Shown in pieces: positions 8,322 through 17,395 of a stretch of DNA of 64,000 bases (positions within the stretch are counted from its first letter, which is position 1; the number at the start of each line of letters is the position of its first letter). Source of the DNA: Microbacterium testaceum (GTDB lineage: Bacteria > Actinomycetota > Actinomycetes > Actinomycetales > Microbacteriaceae). The position numbers and the translations under genes are program-made. The notes under the pieces are model-generated. The model was not told the DNA's origin. It saw only the letters and a list, made by a program, of their open reading frames with translations, and did no database searches. The stretch spans positions 1 to 64,000 of the forward strand of contig NZ_BJML01000007.1 in the NCBI RefSeq assembly GCF_006539145.1. The letters are read 5' to 3'.

Positions 8322-9716
8322 ATGGCGCTCGTCATGGGAGTCGACTCGTCGACGCAGTCGTGCAAGGTCGTCGTCGTCGACGCCGAGACCGGGAAGGTCG
8401 TCCGCGAGGGTCGTGCGTCGCACCCCTCGGGCACGTCGGTGAATCCCGAAGCGTGGTGGAAAGCACTTCAGGATGCCATCGCCCAGGCCGGCGGTCTCGA
8501 CGAGGTCGCCGCGGTGTCGATCGCGGGCCAGCAGCACGGCATGGTCGTGCTCGACGCCGAGGGCGCGGTGATCCGCGACGCCCTGCTGTGGAACGACACC
8601 CGGTCGGCGCAGGCCGCGCGCGACCTGATCGACGAGGTCGGCGCGGCGGAATTCGCGGAGCGGACCGGGGCGGTGCCGGTGGCGTCGTTCACGGGCACGA
8701 AGCTGCGCTGGCTGCGCGACGCCGAGCCCGACAACGCCGCGCGCGTCGCCGCCGTCGCCCTGCCCCACGACTGGCTGACCTGGCGTCTGCGCGGCTTCGG
8801 CCCCGGCAACGCCGTGCTCGAAGAGCTGGTCACCGACCGCTCCGACGCCTCGGGTACCGCGTACTGGGGCGCGGACGGGTACGACCTCGACCTCTTCACG
8901 CGCGCGCTCGGCCACGAGGCGGTGCTTCCGCGGGTGCTCGGTCCGTGGGAGAGCGCCGGGGCACTGCCCGGTGGCGCCCTCGTCGGACCCGGCGCGGGAG
9001 ACAACGCCGGCGCTGCGCTCGGCCTCGGCGCGGGCGTCGGCGACGTGGTCGTCTCGCTCGGAACCTCGGGCACCGTGTTCGCCGTCACCGACACCCCGGC
9101 CCGTGACGCGACGGGCGCCGTCGCCGGCTTCGCCGACGCGACGGGGCGTTTCCTGCCCCTGGTGGCCACCCTCAACGCCGCTCGGGTGCTCGACGCGTTC
9201 GCGGGCCTCCTCGACGTCTCGCACGATGAGCTCGGTGCCCTGGCCCTCGAGGCCGAGCCCGGCGCCGGCGGCGTGGTGCTCGTGCCCTGGTTCGAGGGGG
9301 AGCGCACACCGAACCTGCCGCACGCGCAGGCATCGCTGACCGGCCTGACCCTGGCATCCACGAACCGTCCGAATTTCGCGCGCGCCGCGATCGAGGGCAT
9401 GCTGAGCGGCTTGGCCGTCGGGCTCGAGGCGATCCAGGCGCAGGGTGTCGAGGTGCGCCGCGTGCTGCTCATCGGTGGGGCAGCGGCGAACGAGGGAGTG
9501 GCGCGCATCGCCGCGCAGGTGTTCGACGCCGAGATCGTCGTCCCCGCCGCGGGGGAGTACGTCGCGCTCGGTGCGGCCCGCCAGGCGGCGGGAGTGCTCG
9601 CGGGAGGACCCGTCGACTGGTCGGTCGCGATGACCCGCACGGTCGAATCCGACCACCGACCCGAGATCCGTGAGCGTTACGACGTGATCTCGGCGCTGCG
9701 CGCGACAGAGAGCTGA
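8322..9716 (+). CDS. xylB: Xylulokinase
   Basis: A 464-residue FGGY kinase that phosphorylates D-xylulose to xylulose 5-phosphate. The N-terminal ATPase core begins [11 protein letters not shown]; the substrate segment [10 protein letters not shown] with LLWNDTRS is the XylB signature; [13 protein letters not shown] holds the catalytic aspartate; and [10 protein letters not shown] and GGAAANEGV complete the ATP site. The ATG at 8322 follows an AGAAGGGCAG ribosome site. The gene is in line with xylA but 261 bp away, with a hairpin and palindromic repeat between them. Confidence 0.95.
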   Translation: MALVMGVDSSTQSCKVVVVDAETGKVVREGRASHPSGTSVNPEAWWKALQDAIAQAGGLDEVAAVSIAGQQHGMVVLDAEGAVIRDALLWNDTRSAQAARDLIDEVGAAEFAERTGAVPVASFTGTKLRWLRDAEPDNAARVAAVALPHDWLTWRLRGFGPGNAVLEELVTDRSDASGTAYWGADGYDLDLFTRALGHEAVLPRVLGPWESAGALPGGALVGPGAGDNAGAALGLGAGVGDVVVSLGTSGTVFAVTDTPARDATGAVAGFADATGRFLPLVATLNAARVLDAFAGLLDVSHDELGALALEAEPGAGGVVLVPWFEGERTPNLPHAQASLTGLTLASTNRPNFARAAIEGMLSGLAVGLEAIQAQGVEVRRVLLIGGAAANEGVARIAAQVFDAEIVVPAAGEYVALGAARQAAGVLAGGPVDWSVAMTRTVESDHRPEIRERYDVISALRATES

Positions 9717-10128
9717 CCACCCAGATTGGGGTGGATTCGGCGAACCCGGATGCGCCAGAGTTAGGGCGGGACCCGTCGACGTCTTGTAAGGGGGGCGTCG
9801 GCGGGTTCTTCGCGGGAGCGCTCCCTCAGGGTGCGGGCTGCCCGCCTTGATCGCCGCGCGCCCGCGCATCCCTCCGTCGCCCGGGGTCGCGACGGCGGTA
9901 GCTTCCGCCCCACCGTCTGCGCGTGTTCGCTCGTCCCCGAGGTGGTGAGCGGTCGTCGGCCGCGCCCTCGAGCGACGGTGAGATTCGTTGTCGTCCATGT
10001 TGTACGTACAGACTGGACGATATGGACGTTACGCACTACGCTGACATCCAACGCGGAAGGGACCGCGGACGGATCGATCCGGGACGCCTCGCCGTCCCGC
10101 CTCCGTCACCACAACGGAGGGACTGCCC
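9717..10128 (+). promoter_or_regulatory. Promoter region with GntR-type operator TGTACGTACA
   Basis: A 412-bp region without a credible gene. At 10001-10010 it holds the perfect palindrome TGTACGTACA, identical to the site at 16194-16203 upstream of the ABC transporter of the same locus. An ACGGAGG ribosome site precedes the aldolase start. The rest shows no recognisable structure. The shared palindrome points to common control by the GntR regulator encoded at 15308-16054. Confidence 0.7.
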
Positions 10129-10965
10129 ATGCCTTTGGTCAGCGGACACGACGTCATCCAGGAGTGCACGGCCCGCGGGCTCGTGGCGGGAGCGTTCAAC
10201 ACCACGAACATCGAGACGACCATGGGCATCATCGATGCGGTCGAGAAGGTCGGTGTGCCGACCTTCATCCAGGTCGCTCCGACGAATGTGAAGCTCTCCG
10301 GCTACGAGTACGTCTACGACATGGTCGCGCGGCGCCTGGCGGACACGACCGTCCCGGTCGCCCTGCACCTCGACCACGGCAAGTCCCTCGCGGCCGTCGA
10401 AGCGGCCCTGGCCGCCGATTTCACCTCGATCATGATCGACGCCTCCGAGGAGCCGCTCGCCGAGAACACCGCCACCTCGGCGACGGCGCGGCGGATGTGC
10501 GGTGCGACGATCGCCCTCGAGGCCGAACTCGGCAGCATCGGCGGCAAAGAAGACGACGTCGCCCCAGAGTTCGCCAGCACGACGGACCCGGCGCAGGTGG
10601 CCGACTTCGTCGCCGCCGTCGGCTGCGACATGCTCGCGGTGTCGGTCGGCAACGTGCACGGGTACGCGCCGAACGCGCGCATCGACTTCGACCTCCTCGA
10701 GCGCGTGCGCGCGGCCAGCCCGGTCCCCCTCGTCATCCACGGCGGCTCGGGCCTGCCCGAAGAGCAGCTCGGCCGCCTGGCCGACTTCGGCGTGGTCAAG
10801 GTCAACGTCGCGAGCGACCTGCGCAACGCCATGATCCGCAGCTTTGGCGAGGCGTACGCCGCGAACCCGAACGAGAACTCCCTCATCCGGGTCTCCCTCG
10901 ACGCGGTCGCGGCGATCTCCGACGTCGTCGAGCGTCGCATCCGCATGCTCAACCCCTCGCTCTGA
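10129..10965 (+). CDS. Class II fructose-bisphosphate-type aldolase
   Basis: A 278-residue zinc-dependent ketose-bisphosphate aldolase. Catalytic Asp82 and zinc ligand His83 lie in HLDHGKS. EAELGSIGGKEDD at about 131-143 carries the metal-associated glutamate, and the other zinc histidines are in VGNVHGYAP (His177) and VIHGGSGLP (His204). The family cleaves fructose- or tagatose-1,6-bisphosphate, or related 1-phosphates, into two trioses. It is the first gene of a locus of three kinases and leads by 5 bp into the next gene, so it probably cleaves the phosphorylated product of that pathway. The exact substrate is unknown. Confidence 0.85.
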   Translation: MPLVSGHDVIQECTARGLVAGAFNTTNIETTMGIIDAVEKVGVPTFIQVAPTNVKLSGYEYVYDMVARRLADTTVPVALHLDHGKSLAAVEAALAADFTSIMIDASEEPLAENTATSATARRMCGATIALEAELGSIGGKEDDVAPEFASTTDPAQVADFVAAVGCDMLAVSVGNVHGYAPNARIDFDLLERVRAASPVPLVIHGGSGLPEEQLGRLADFGVVKVNVASDLRNAMIRSFGEAYAANPNENSLIRVSLDAVAAISDVVERRIRMLNPSL

Positions 10966-10970
10966 CGCTC

Positions 10971-12413
10971 ATGACCCCCACGATCACGGTCGACATCGGC
11001 ACGACGAGCATCAAGCTCTGCGTGTTCGACGGCGACGGCGCTCTCGTCGTCTCGCGACGCGTCGCGACGCCCACCGTCGGCGACGGGATCGGCGAGGTCT
11101 ACGACGTCGCGGCGCTCCTCGACGCCGTCCGGGACTTCGTCGCGGATCTCGAACCGCCTCTGCGCCGCGCGGTCCAGCGCATCGCGCTCGCGGGCGTGGG
11201 CGAATCGGGAGGGCTCGTCGGCGCCGACCTCTCGCTGCGATCGCCCATGATCCTCTGGCACGATCAGCGCGGCGCCGCCCTGCTGAGAGACCTCACCCCC
11301 GCGCAGCGGGAGCGCGTCTACGCCGTCACCGGGTTGCCCGTCAACGCCAACTACGCGCTGTCCAAGGTCGCGTGGGCCCTGGCCCACGCCGAGGGCGACA
11401 CCGCCGACGCCCTCTGGCTCAATGTGTCGGAATTCGTCGCCGCGCTGCTGACCGGCCGACGGTGGTCCGAGCCCTCGCTCGCCAGCCGCACCATGGCGCT
11501 CGACCTGCGCGAGCGGCGCCCCTCGCGCGAGGTGTGCGCGCTCCTCGGCGTCGATCCGGCGATCTTCCCCCCGCTGCGTCCGGCGGCGCTCGGCGTCGCG
11601 ATGGACCCCGCGATCGCGCACACCTGGGGCCTCGACGAGGTGACGGTCCACGTCGCCGGCCACGATCATATGGTCGGGGGTGTCGGCGCCGACCTGCAGC
11701 CGGGGGAGATGCTCGATTCCACCGGGACCACCGAGGGGATCCTCACCCTCGTGCGCGAACCGCGGACGGATGCCGCCACCGCGGCCACCAAGATCGCGGG
11801 CGGCCTCGCCTGCGACGGCGAGTCCTTCACGCTCTTCGCCTCCATCCCGACCGGGGGCTCGGCCTTCGCGACGGTGCGCACGCTCCTCGACCGCGACGAG
11901 GCGGAGGTGCGCGCTCTCATCGATCGCGCCCACCGGGCCTACCTCGACGGGAAGATCGACCTCGGTCGTGTGCCCCTCGTCCTGCCGCGTTTCCGCGGCA
12001 GCCCGCCGCCGGACAAGGACGCGAACGCCCGAGGCGCGATCGCGGGCGTGGGCACCGACACCACCGCCGTCGAGCTCGTGTTCGGGTGCTTCCTCGGGCT
12101 CGCCCGCCAGTTCGCGGACGTCTGGACCCTCTTCAGCGCGGACCTGGACCGCGTGAAGGTCATCGGGCCCGCGGCATCCAATCCGCTCTGGCTCCAGCTC
12201 AAAGCCGACCTGCTCGGTGCTCCGGTCAGCGCCGCCGGGGTCGACGAGATCGTCTCCCGCGGAGCGCAAGCGCTGGCGCACGGCGCCCGCCGCCCCTGGG
12301 AGGACGCGCTCCCCCGCGAGATCGCCCCCGATCCGCGACGACACCGGATGCTGCAGGACGGGGTGGCCGCCACCGCTGCGCGCTGGGAACACCTGAAGGC
12401 GATGCCGGCGTGA
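10971..12413 (+). CDS. FGGY carbohydrate kinase 1
   Basis: A 480-residue FGGY kinase. It starts VDIGTTSIKLCVFD (phosphate-binding loop). The central VHVAGHDHMVGG carries the catalytic aspartate in the GHDH form, followed by LDSTGTTEGIL, and PRFRGSPPP lies near the C-terminal part. The GHDH version is shared with kinase 3 and differs from the XylB-type GSGDN of kinase 2, so the three are not recent duplicates. The start is 5 bp after the aldolase stop, indicating one transcript. Its substrate, a ketose or polyol, is not identifiable. Confidence 0.85.
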   Translation: MTPTITVDIGTTSIKLCVFDGDGALVVSRRVATPTVGDGIGEVYDVAALLDAVRDFVADLEPPLRRAVQRIALAGVGESGGLVGADLSLRSPMILWHDQRGAALLRDLTPAQRERVYAVTGLPVNANYALSKVAWALAHAEGDTADALWLNVSEFVAALLTGRRWSEPSLASRTMALDLRERRPSREVCALLGVDPAIFPPLRPAALGVAMDPAIAHTWGLDEVTVHVAGHDHMVGGVGADLQPGEMLDSTGTTEGILTLVREPRTDAATAATKIAGGLACDGESFTLFASIPTGGSAFATVRTLLDRDEAEVRALIDRAHRAYLDGKIDLGRVPLVLPRFRGSPPPDKDANARGAIAGVGTDTTAVELVFGCFLGLARQFADVWTLFSADLDRVKVIGPAASNPLWLQLKADLLGAPVSAAGVDEIVSRGAQALAHGARRPWEDALPREIAPDPRRHRMLQDGVAATAARWEHLKAMPA

Positions 12414-12447
12414 GCGCCGCACGCTCCTCCGAACGAAAGGCGCAGCG

Positions 12448-13899
12448 ATGAGGCTCGTCGCGGGAATCGACTCGTCCACCCAGAGCTGCAAGGTCACCGT
12501 GCGCGACCTCGACACCGGGGTCTGCGTCCGAGAAGGGTCGGCGCCGCACCCGGCCGCGACCATCGTCGACCCGGACGTGTGGTGGCACGCCCTGCTCGAC
12601 GCCGTGCAGGCGGCGGGAGGACTCGACGACGTGCTCGCGGTGTCGGTGAGCGGACAGCAGCACACGCCGATCTTCCTCGACGCGACCGGAACCCCCGTGA
12701 CCGCGTCGCCCCTCTGGAACGATCTGGGCTCGCACCCGCACATGATGGCGTTGAACGCCGAGCTGGGTCGGGACACCTGGATCCGGCGGACCGGTCTGCC
12801 CCTCACCCTGTCGGACACGGTTGTCAAGGCGCGCTGGTTGCGCGACGAGTTCCCGGATGCCGCCGCCCGCACCGCGGCCATCGCCGTCGTGCACGACTGG
12901 CTCACCTGGCGTCTGCGCGGATTCGGTCCCGGCACGGGGGGCATCGACAGCCTCGTCACGGACCGGTCCGAAGCATCGGGGACCGGGTACTGGTCCGGCG
13001 AGACGGGGGAGTACACCCTCGATCTGCTCGAGCACGCGTTCGGCCATCCGGTCGTGCTGCCCGTCATCCTCGGCCCCCTCGAGCGTGCCGGGGTCACGGC
13101 CGCCGGACTCCCCGGTATCCCCGCCGGCCTTCCGATCGGGGTCGGCAGCGGTGACAACGCCGCTGCGGCTCTCGCGCTGGGTCTCGAAGAGGGGGACGCC
13201 GTCCTGAGCCTGGGCACCTCGGGCGTCGTCTACGCGCGCACGGCGGATCCTGTCCACGACTACGCGGGGTACGTCTGCAGCTACGCCGACGCCACCGGCG
13301 ATCACCTGCCGATCGTCGCGACCCTGAATGCGGCGCGCAACCTGCAGGTCGGTGCGGAACTGCTGGGGTGCACGCACGAGGAGCTCGCCGAGCTCGCGCT
13401 CGCGGCACCCCCGGGAGCGGAGGGGCTGACGCTGCTGCCGTATTTCGAGGGGGAGCGCACACCCGACCTGCCGCACGCGCGGGCGGCCGTGCTGGGCGCG
13501 AGCCTCTCCAACTTCACACGGGCGAACATGGCGCGCGCGATCGTCGAGGGGACGGTGGCGAGTCAGGTCGCGATGCTGGACGCGCTCGCCGCGTGCGGTG
13601 TGCACTCGCGCCGCTTGCTGGTGATCGGCGGTGCGGCGAAGAACCGTGCCGTCCAGCGCGTACTGGCCGAGCTCGTCGACCTGCCCCTCGCCGTGCCGAC
13701 GGCCGACGAGTACGTCGCCAAGGGCGCCGCGATGCAGGCGGCGGCCGCGCTCACCGGTGCCTTCCCCCGATGGTCCGTGGAGACCTCTCCCGTCGCCCCC
13801 GCGCCCCCCGCGCCCCAGGTCGCGCGACAGCACCACGATGCGCAGCTCGCCCTCGGCTACCTCGCGAGCGCGCCGTCTCCCACGCCCGCGCGCGTCTGA
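12448..13899 (+). CDS. FGGY carbohydrate kinase 2, xylulokinase-like
   Basis: A 483-residue kinase very similar in plan to the XylB at 8322: [13 protein letters not shown] at the N terminus, [47 protein letters not shown] with the catalytic aspartate, and YFEGERTPDLPHA. In GQQHT the usual glycine after His is threonine, and LWNDLGSH replaces LWNDTR, so the sugar pocket may differ from true xylulokinase. It lies between two GHDH-type kinases in the same operon. A second xylulokinase paralogue in a separate regulon suggests a related ketose such as L-xylulose or a hexulose, which is inference. Confidence 0.85.
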   Translation: MRLVAGIDSSTQSCKVTVRDLDTGVCVREGSAPHPAATIVDPDVWWHALLDAVQAAGGLDDVLAVSVSGQQHTPIFLDATGTPVTASPLWNDLGSHPHMMALNAELGRDTWIRRTGLPLTLSDTVVKARWLRDEFPDAAARTAAIAVVHDWLTWRLRGFGPGTGGIDSLVTDRSEASGTGYWSGETGEYTLDLLEHAFGHPVVLPVILGPLERAGVTAAGLPGIPAGLPIGVGSGDNAAAALALGLEEGDAVLSLGTSGVVYARTADPVHDYAGYVCSYADATGDHLPIVATLNAARNLQVGAELLGCTHEELAELALAAPPGAEGLTLLPYFEGERTPDLPHARAAVLGASLSNFTRANMARAIVEGTVASQVAMLDALAACGVHSRRLLVIGGAAKNRAVQRVLAELVDLPLAVPTADEYVAKGAAMQAAAALTGAFPRWSVETSPVAPAPPAPQVARQHHDAQLALGYLASAPSPTPARV

Positions 13900-13957
13900 T
13901 CGGCGCCGCTAAGGTCGAGGGGAGGGCAGTCGTCTTCGCCCCCGGGAGGAATCGACG

Positions 13958-15301
13958 GTGACTCTGCGTGTACGCCTTCCGGTCGTGGTGGGCATCGACG
14001 TGGGCAGCACCAACACCAAGGTCGTCGCGCTGACCGCGGACGGCGCCGTCGTGGCTCGCGCCAGTCGCCCCACGCGGCGCGCCGGAGCAGACCTCGCCGT
14101 CGACGCGGCCGCTCTGGTGCTCGCGATCGAGGACATGGTCGTCGAGGTCTGCGGCGACAGTCGCGTGATCCATGCCCTGTGCGTCGCCGGGATCGGGGAG
14201 GACGGCGTCCTCGTCGACGGGCGGCTGCGCCCGCTGACCCCCGCCCTGGCGTGGTTCGACCCGCGGCGTCACGCCGTCTTCGAGGCACTGCGCCCCGACC
14301 TCGTCGATGATCACACCTTCGACGTCGACACCGATCCGGTGCGTTCCCTCGTGGGCTGGAGGTGGGCCCGGGCGCAGCCGGGAACCGAGCGCGCCGCCGC
14401 GTGGATCGCCCTCACCGACCTCCCGGCCGTCGCCTGGACCGGCCGCGCCTTCCTCAGCGACACCCTCGCCCCGCGCACGGCGGCCTGGCGCAGCGGCGAA
14501 CGCGCCTGGGCCCACGATCGCGTGGCCGTGTCCCTCGGCGACCAGAACCTGCTTCCGCCCGTCGTCCCCACCGGGGAGGTGGTCGGCGAGATCGTTTCGC
14601 CGGCGCTCCGCGCGGCGGGAGTGATGGCGGCGGATGCCATCGCCGTGGCCGGCGGTCACGATCATCCGATCGGGGGGTGGGGCGTACAGCTCATGGTCCC
14701 GGGAGCGGTGCTCGATTCGATGGGCACCGCCGAGGTGGTCGTCGCGCAGTCGTCGTCCGCGAGGCGGCGGGGCGATGACCACGTCGATGTGGCCCCCGGC
14801 ATCCGCGCCTCCGGCAGCACCCTGTTGCTCGTCGAGGAGTTGGCGCGCAACGTGCAGTGGGCCTCACGTGACGCCGAGGTGGGGCGCGCGATCCGGCACC
14901 TGTTGATCGGTCGCTCCGCACCCCTGCCGCTGTGGGAGTCGGGCTGGTTCGTCCCCGGTCAGCGGGGCGGAGGGCAGCCGTCGTACGCACCCGATGCGCC
15001 GGTCGACCCCCGTGTCCGTGCATCCGCGGTGCTGGGAGCTCTCGCGGTGGCCGGTCGCGACGCGGTCGACGCGGTGCGTCGTGACGTGGGCGGCACGGCC
15101 GAGGTCCGCATGGCCGGGGGATGGGTGCGCTCCCCGGGCTGGATCGCGCTGAAGGCCGCGGTGAACGGGGCGCCCGCGGTGCCCATCCTCGAGCCGGAGG
15201 TCACGGCGGTCGGAGCCGCGCTGCTCGCGGCGACCGCACGCGGGTGGAGTCCCGACCCGGTCGACGCGCTGGGGGGCTTCGTCAGCGGGATGCTGGGATG
15301 A
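13958..15301 (+). CDS. FGGY carbohydrate kinase 3
   Basis: A 447-residue FGGY kinase, somewhat short for the family. VGIDVGSTNTKVVAL is the phosphate loop. AVAGGHDHPIGGWG holds the catalytic aspartate and is followed by LDSMGTAEVV. The start is GTG at 13958 with a clear GGGAGGA ribosome site. It is the last gene of the aldolase-kinase operon and runs to within 6 bp of the convergent GntR gene. It most resembles kinase 1. Three adjacent FGGY kinases could act on different sugars taken up by the same transporter, or on successive intermediates. Confidence 0.83.
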   Translation: MTLRVRLPVVVGIDVGSTNTKVVALTADGAVVARASRPTRRAGADLAVDAAALVLAIEDMVVEVCGDSRVIHALCVAGIGEDGVLVDGRLRPLTPALAWFDPRRHAVFEALRPDLVDDHTFDVDTDPVRSLVGWRWARAQPGTERAAAWIALTDLPAVAWTGRAFLSDTLAPRTAAWRSGERAWAHDRVAVSLGDQNLLPPVVPTGEVVGEIVSPALRAAGVMAADAIAVAGGHDHPIGGWGVQLMVPGAVLDSMGTAEVVVAQSSSARRRGDDHVDVAPGIRASGSTLLLVEELARNVQWASRDAEVGRAIRHLLIGRSAPLPLWESGWFVPGQRGGGQPSYAPDAPVDPRVRASAVLGALAVAGRDAVDAVRRDVGGTAEVRMAGGWVRSPGWIALKAAVNGAPAVPILEPEVTAVGAALLAATARGWSPDPVDALGGFVSGMLG

Positions 15302-15307
15302 GGGTGT

Positions 15308-16054
15308 TCAGCTCGCCGAGACGCTGACCTCGAGCGGGATGACGTCGGTGAGCACCCAGGTCTCGTAGTAATCGAACCGCGTGCCATCGGCCGCCCAGGA
15401 CGAGGAGCGCACGCGGAGCACGGGGTGGCCCGGTTCGACGTCGAGGTGAGCGGCGACCGCGTCCGGCGCGGCCAGGGCGTGGATCACCCGCTGCGCACCG
15501 CTGCTGACGAAGCCCGCCGATCGGAGATGACCGTTGAGCGAGGCCGAGCCGTCGAGCACGCCCGATTCGCTGGCGATCGTCCGGGCCACCTCGCGGGGGA
15601 ACCAGTTCGTGCTGTACATGGCCCGGCGTCCGTCGAGCGAGCGGACGCGCTCCAGTGCGAACACCTCGGTGTCGGGGCCGACGCGCAGGGCGTCCGCGAC
15701 GTGGGCTTCGGGGGTGACGTAGCCCGTCTGCACGACGGTCGTCGTGATGCCCGTCCGTCCGTGCCGCAGCTGCGATTCGAGGAAACCTTCCTGAACGGTC
15801 CACCCGGCCGTCTGGCCGGGAACGCTCGCGAACACCCCGCGCCGCGGGATGCGGTGCGCGTACCCGTCGTTCTCGAGCTTGGTCAGCGTCTGGCGCACCG
15901 TGGCTCGCGACAGGCCGAACTCGCGGCAGAGTTCGAGTTCGCTGGGCAGTCGTTCTTCCTCGGCGATCTCGCCCTGCGAGATCTGCTCGCGCAGGATCTC
16001 GTAGAGCTGTTCGTAATACGGCACGGGGGAGACCCGTTCGATCGTGTGCGCCAC
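15308..16054 (-). CDS. GntR family regulator (HutC/UTRA type)
   Basis: A 248-residue regulator. The N-terminal winged helix-turn-helix (PYYEQLYEILREQI, LPSELELCREFGLSRATVRQTL, GYAHRIPRRGVF) is followed by a UTRA ligand-binding domain. The GTG start at 16054 has a GAGGAG site. It sits between the aldolase-kinase operon and the divergently read ABC operon. TGTAC palindromes lie upstream of both operons and of the gene itself, fitting the GT-TA-AC pattern of HutC-type operators. It probably represses both operons and itself, with a pathway sugar phosphate as inducer. Confidence 0.9.
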   Translation of the reverse strand: MAHTIERVSPVPYYEQLYEILREQISQGEIAEEERLPSELELCREFGLSRATVRQTLTKLENDGYAHRIPRRGVFASVPGQTAGWTVQEGFLESQLRHGRTGITTTVVQTGYVTPEAHVADALRVGPDTEVFALERVRSLDGRRAMYSTNWFPREVARTIASESGVLDGSASLNGHLRSAGFVSSGAQRVIHALAAPDAVAAHLDVEPGHPVLRVRSSSWAADGTRFDYYETWVLTDVIPLEVSVSAS

Positions 16055-16112
16055 GTGATTCTCCTCGTCGTCGTGCGCATCGTCGCGCCTTCGTCGTACG
16101 TTTGGTTCTGAC

Positions 16113-16240
16113 TGTACAGACGGTGCGGATACCCGATCCCGCGAACCCCCGAGCCGTCATCCGTTCTCATCTTCTGAATTGCGCTGTACATTCTGTACGT
16201 ACAAGACGTACGATACGGGCAGGGCTTCGGTCCTGTACAG
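16113..16240. promoter_or_regulatory. Cluster of TGTAC operators between GntR and ABC operon
   Basis: The divergent intergenic region contains four palindromes: CTGTACAG at 16113-16120, TGTACA at 16185-16190, TGTACGTACA at 16194-16203 (identical to 10001-10010), and CTGTACAG at 16233-16240. Such a cluster fits autoregulation of the GntR gene and control of the transporter operon. Confidence 0.72.
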
Positions 16241-16291
16241 CGAAACCGCCATCTACCCCAGAGGCTTCTGCACTTCAGAGAGGAAGTACGC

Positions 16292-17362
16292 ATGCGAACT
16301 TCACCCATCACCGGACTCGCCCTCTTCGGCGCCGGCGCGCTGCTGCTCGCCGGATGCGCGGGCGGTGCATCCGGCGACGCCGGCTCCGGCTCCGGCGAGC
16401 CGGCCGACACTCCGCTGAGCTACTCCCAGCCCCACACCGACCCGTTCCAGAACGCCGAGAACGTCGGCTCCATGGAGCGCTTCGCCGAGCTCGGCTACGC
16501 CACCATCCCGGCCACCAACGCCGACCGCGACGCGGCCCAGCAGATCACCGACATCCAGACGCTCATCAACAAGGGCGCCAAGGGCCTGGTCATCTCGGTC
16601 GGCGACGCCGACGCGATCGTCCCGGCCATCGAATACGCCAACGACTCGAGCGTTCCGATCGTCGCGATCGACGAAGCCCCCGCCTCCGGCAAGATCGCCA
16701 TGATCGTCCGCGCCGACAACGTCCAGATGGGTGAACTCGCGTGCGAGGAGATGGGCAAGCGCGTCGCGGCCGATGCGGTCGTCGTCACCCTCGACGGAGA
16801 CCCGGTGACCTCGAACGGTCGTGATCGCACCAACGGATTCAACGACTGCATGGCCTCGAAGTACCCGGGCGTCAAGCTCGTGAACGTCGCCACCGAATGG
16901 GACCCCGCGAAGGCGGCATCCGGTATCGAGACCGCGCTGAACCAGTACGGCAACGTCGCGGGTATCTACAACCAGAGCGACGCGACCTTCTTCCCGACGA
17001 TCCTCGACACGCTCAAGTCGGCCGGCAAGCTCGTGCCCGCGGGGCAGACGGGCCACATCGTGCAGGTCTCGGTCGACGCCAGCCCGATGGCGATGAACGC
17101 GATCCGCGACGGATGGCTGGATGCCGCCGTCGCCCAGCCGATGACCGACTACATCGACTACGGCGTCGACTACCTCACCCGCGCCATCAAGGGCGAGACC
17201 TTCCAGCCGGGAGCCACCGACCACGGCAGCACGATCGAGGAGCGCAACGGCAACCTCGTCGACCTGCTGCCCACGCCCGTCGTGACCAAGGACAACGTCG
17301 AAGACCCGGACCTCTGGGGCAACAAGAAGTTCGCCCTCGACGCGTTCGGCGTCAGCAAGTAA
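16292..17362 (+). CDS. Sugar ABC transporter substrate-binding lipoprotein (RbsB-like)
   Basis: A 356-residue type I periplasmic-binding protein. A signal peptide ends in LLLAGCAGG, with lipidation cysteine 22 anchoring the mature protein to the outer face of the membrane. ADRDAAQQITDIQTLINKGAKGLVI and GVVVT/DGDPVTSNGRDRTNGF-like segments are typical of ribose/galactose-binding proteins. It heads the transporter operon (ATPase, permease, SIS protein) under the TGTAC operator cluster. It delivers a sugar or polyol to the permease at 18898; the ligand cannot be named from sequence. Confidence 0.88.
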   Translation: MRTSPITGLALFGAGALLLAGCAGGASGDAGSGSGEPADTPLSYSQPHTDPFQNAENVGSMERFAELGYATIPATNADRDAAQQITDIQTLINKGAKGLVISVGDADAIVPAIEYANDSSVPIVAIDEAPASGKIAMIVRADNVQMGELACEEMGKRVAADAVVVTLDGDPVTSNGRDRTNGFNDCMASKYPGVKLVNVATEWDPAKAASGIETALNQYGNVAGIYNQSDATFFPTILDTLKSAGKLVPAGQTGHIVQVSVDASPMAMNAIRDGWLDAAVAQPMTDYIDYGVDYLTRAIKGETFQPGATDHGSTIEERNGNLVDLLPTPVVTKDNVEDPDLWGNKKFALDAFGVSK

Positions 17363-17395
17363 CCCGGCCATCCACCCCAGCGAGACGGAGACGTC

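Noticed and set aside
6417..9998. A 1193-codon open frame on the minus strand across xylA and xylB
   Set aside because: It is antisense to two clearly recognised genes; long antisense frames are expected at this GC. Only its first few dozen codons (6725 downwards) are real, as the vapB remnant.
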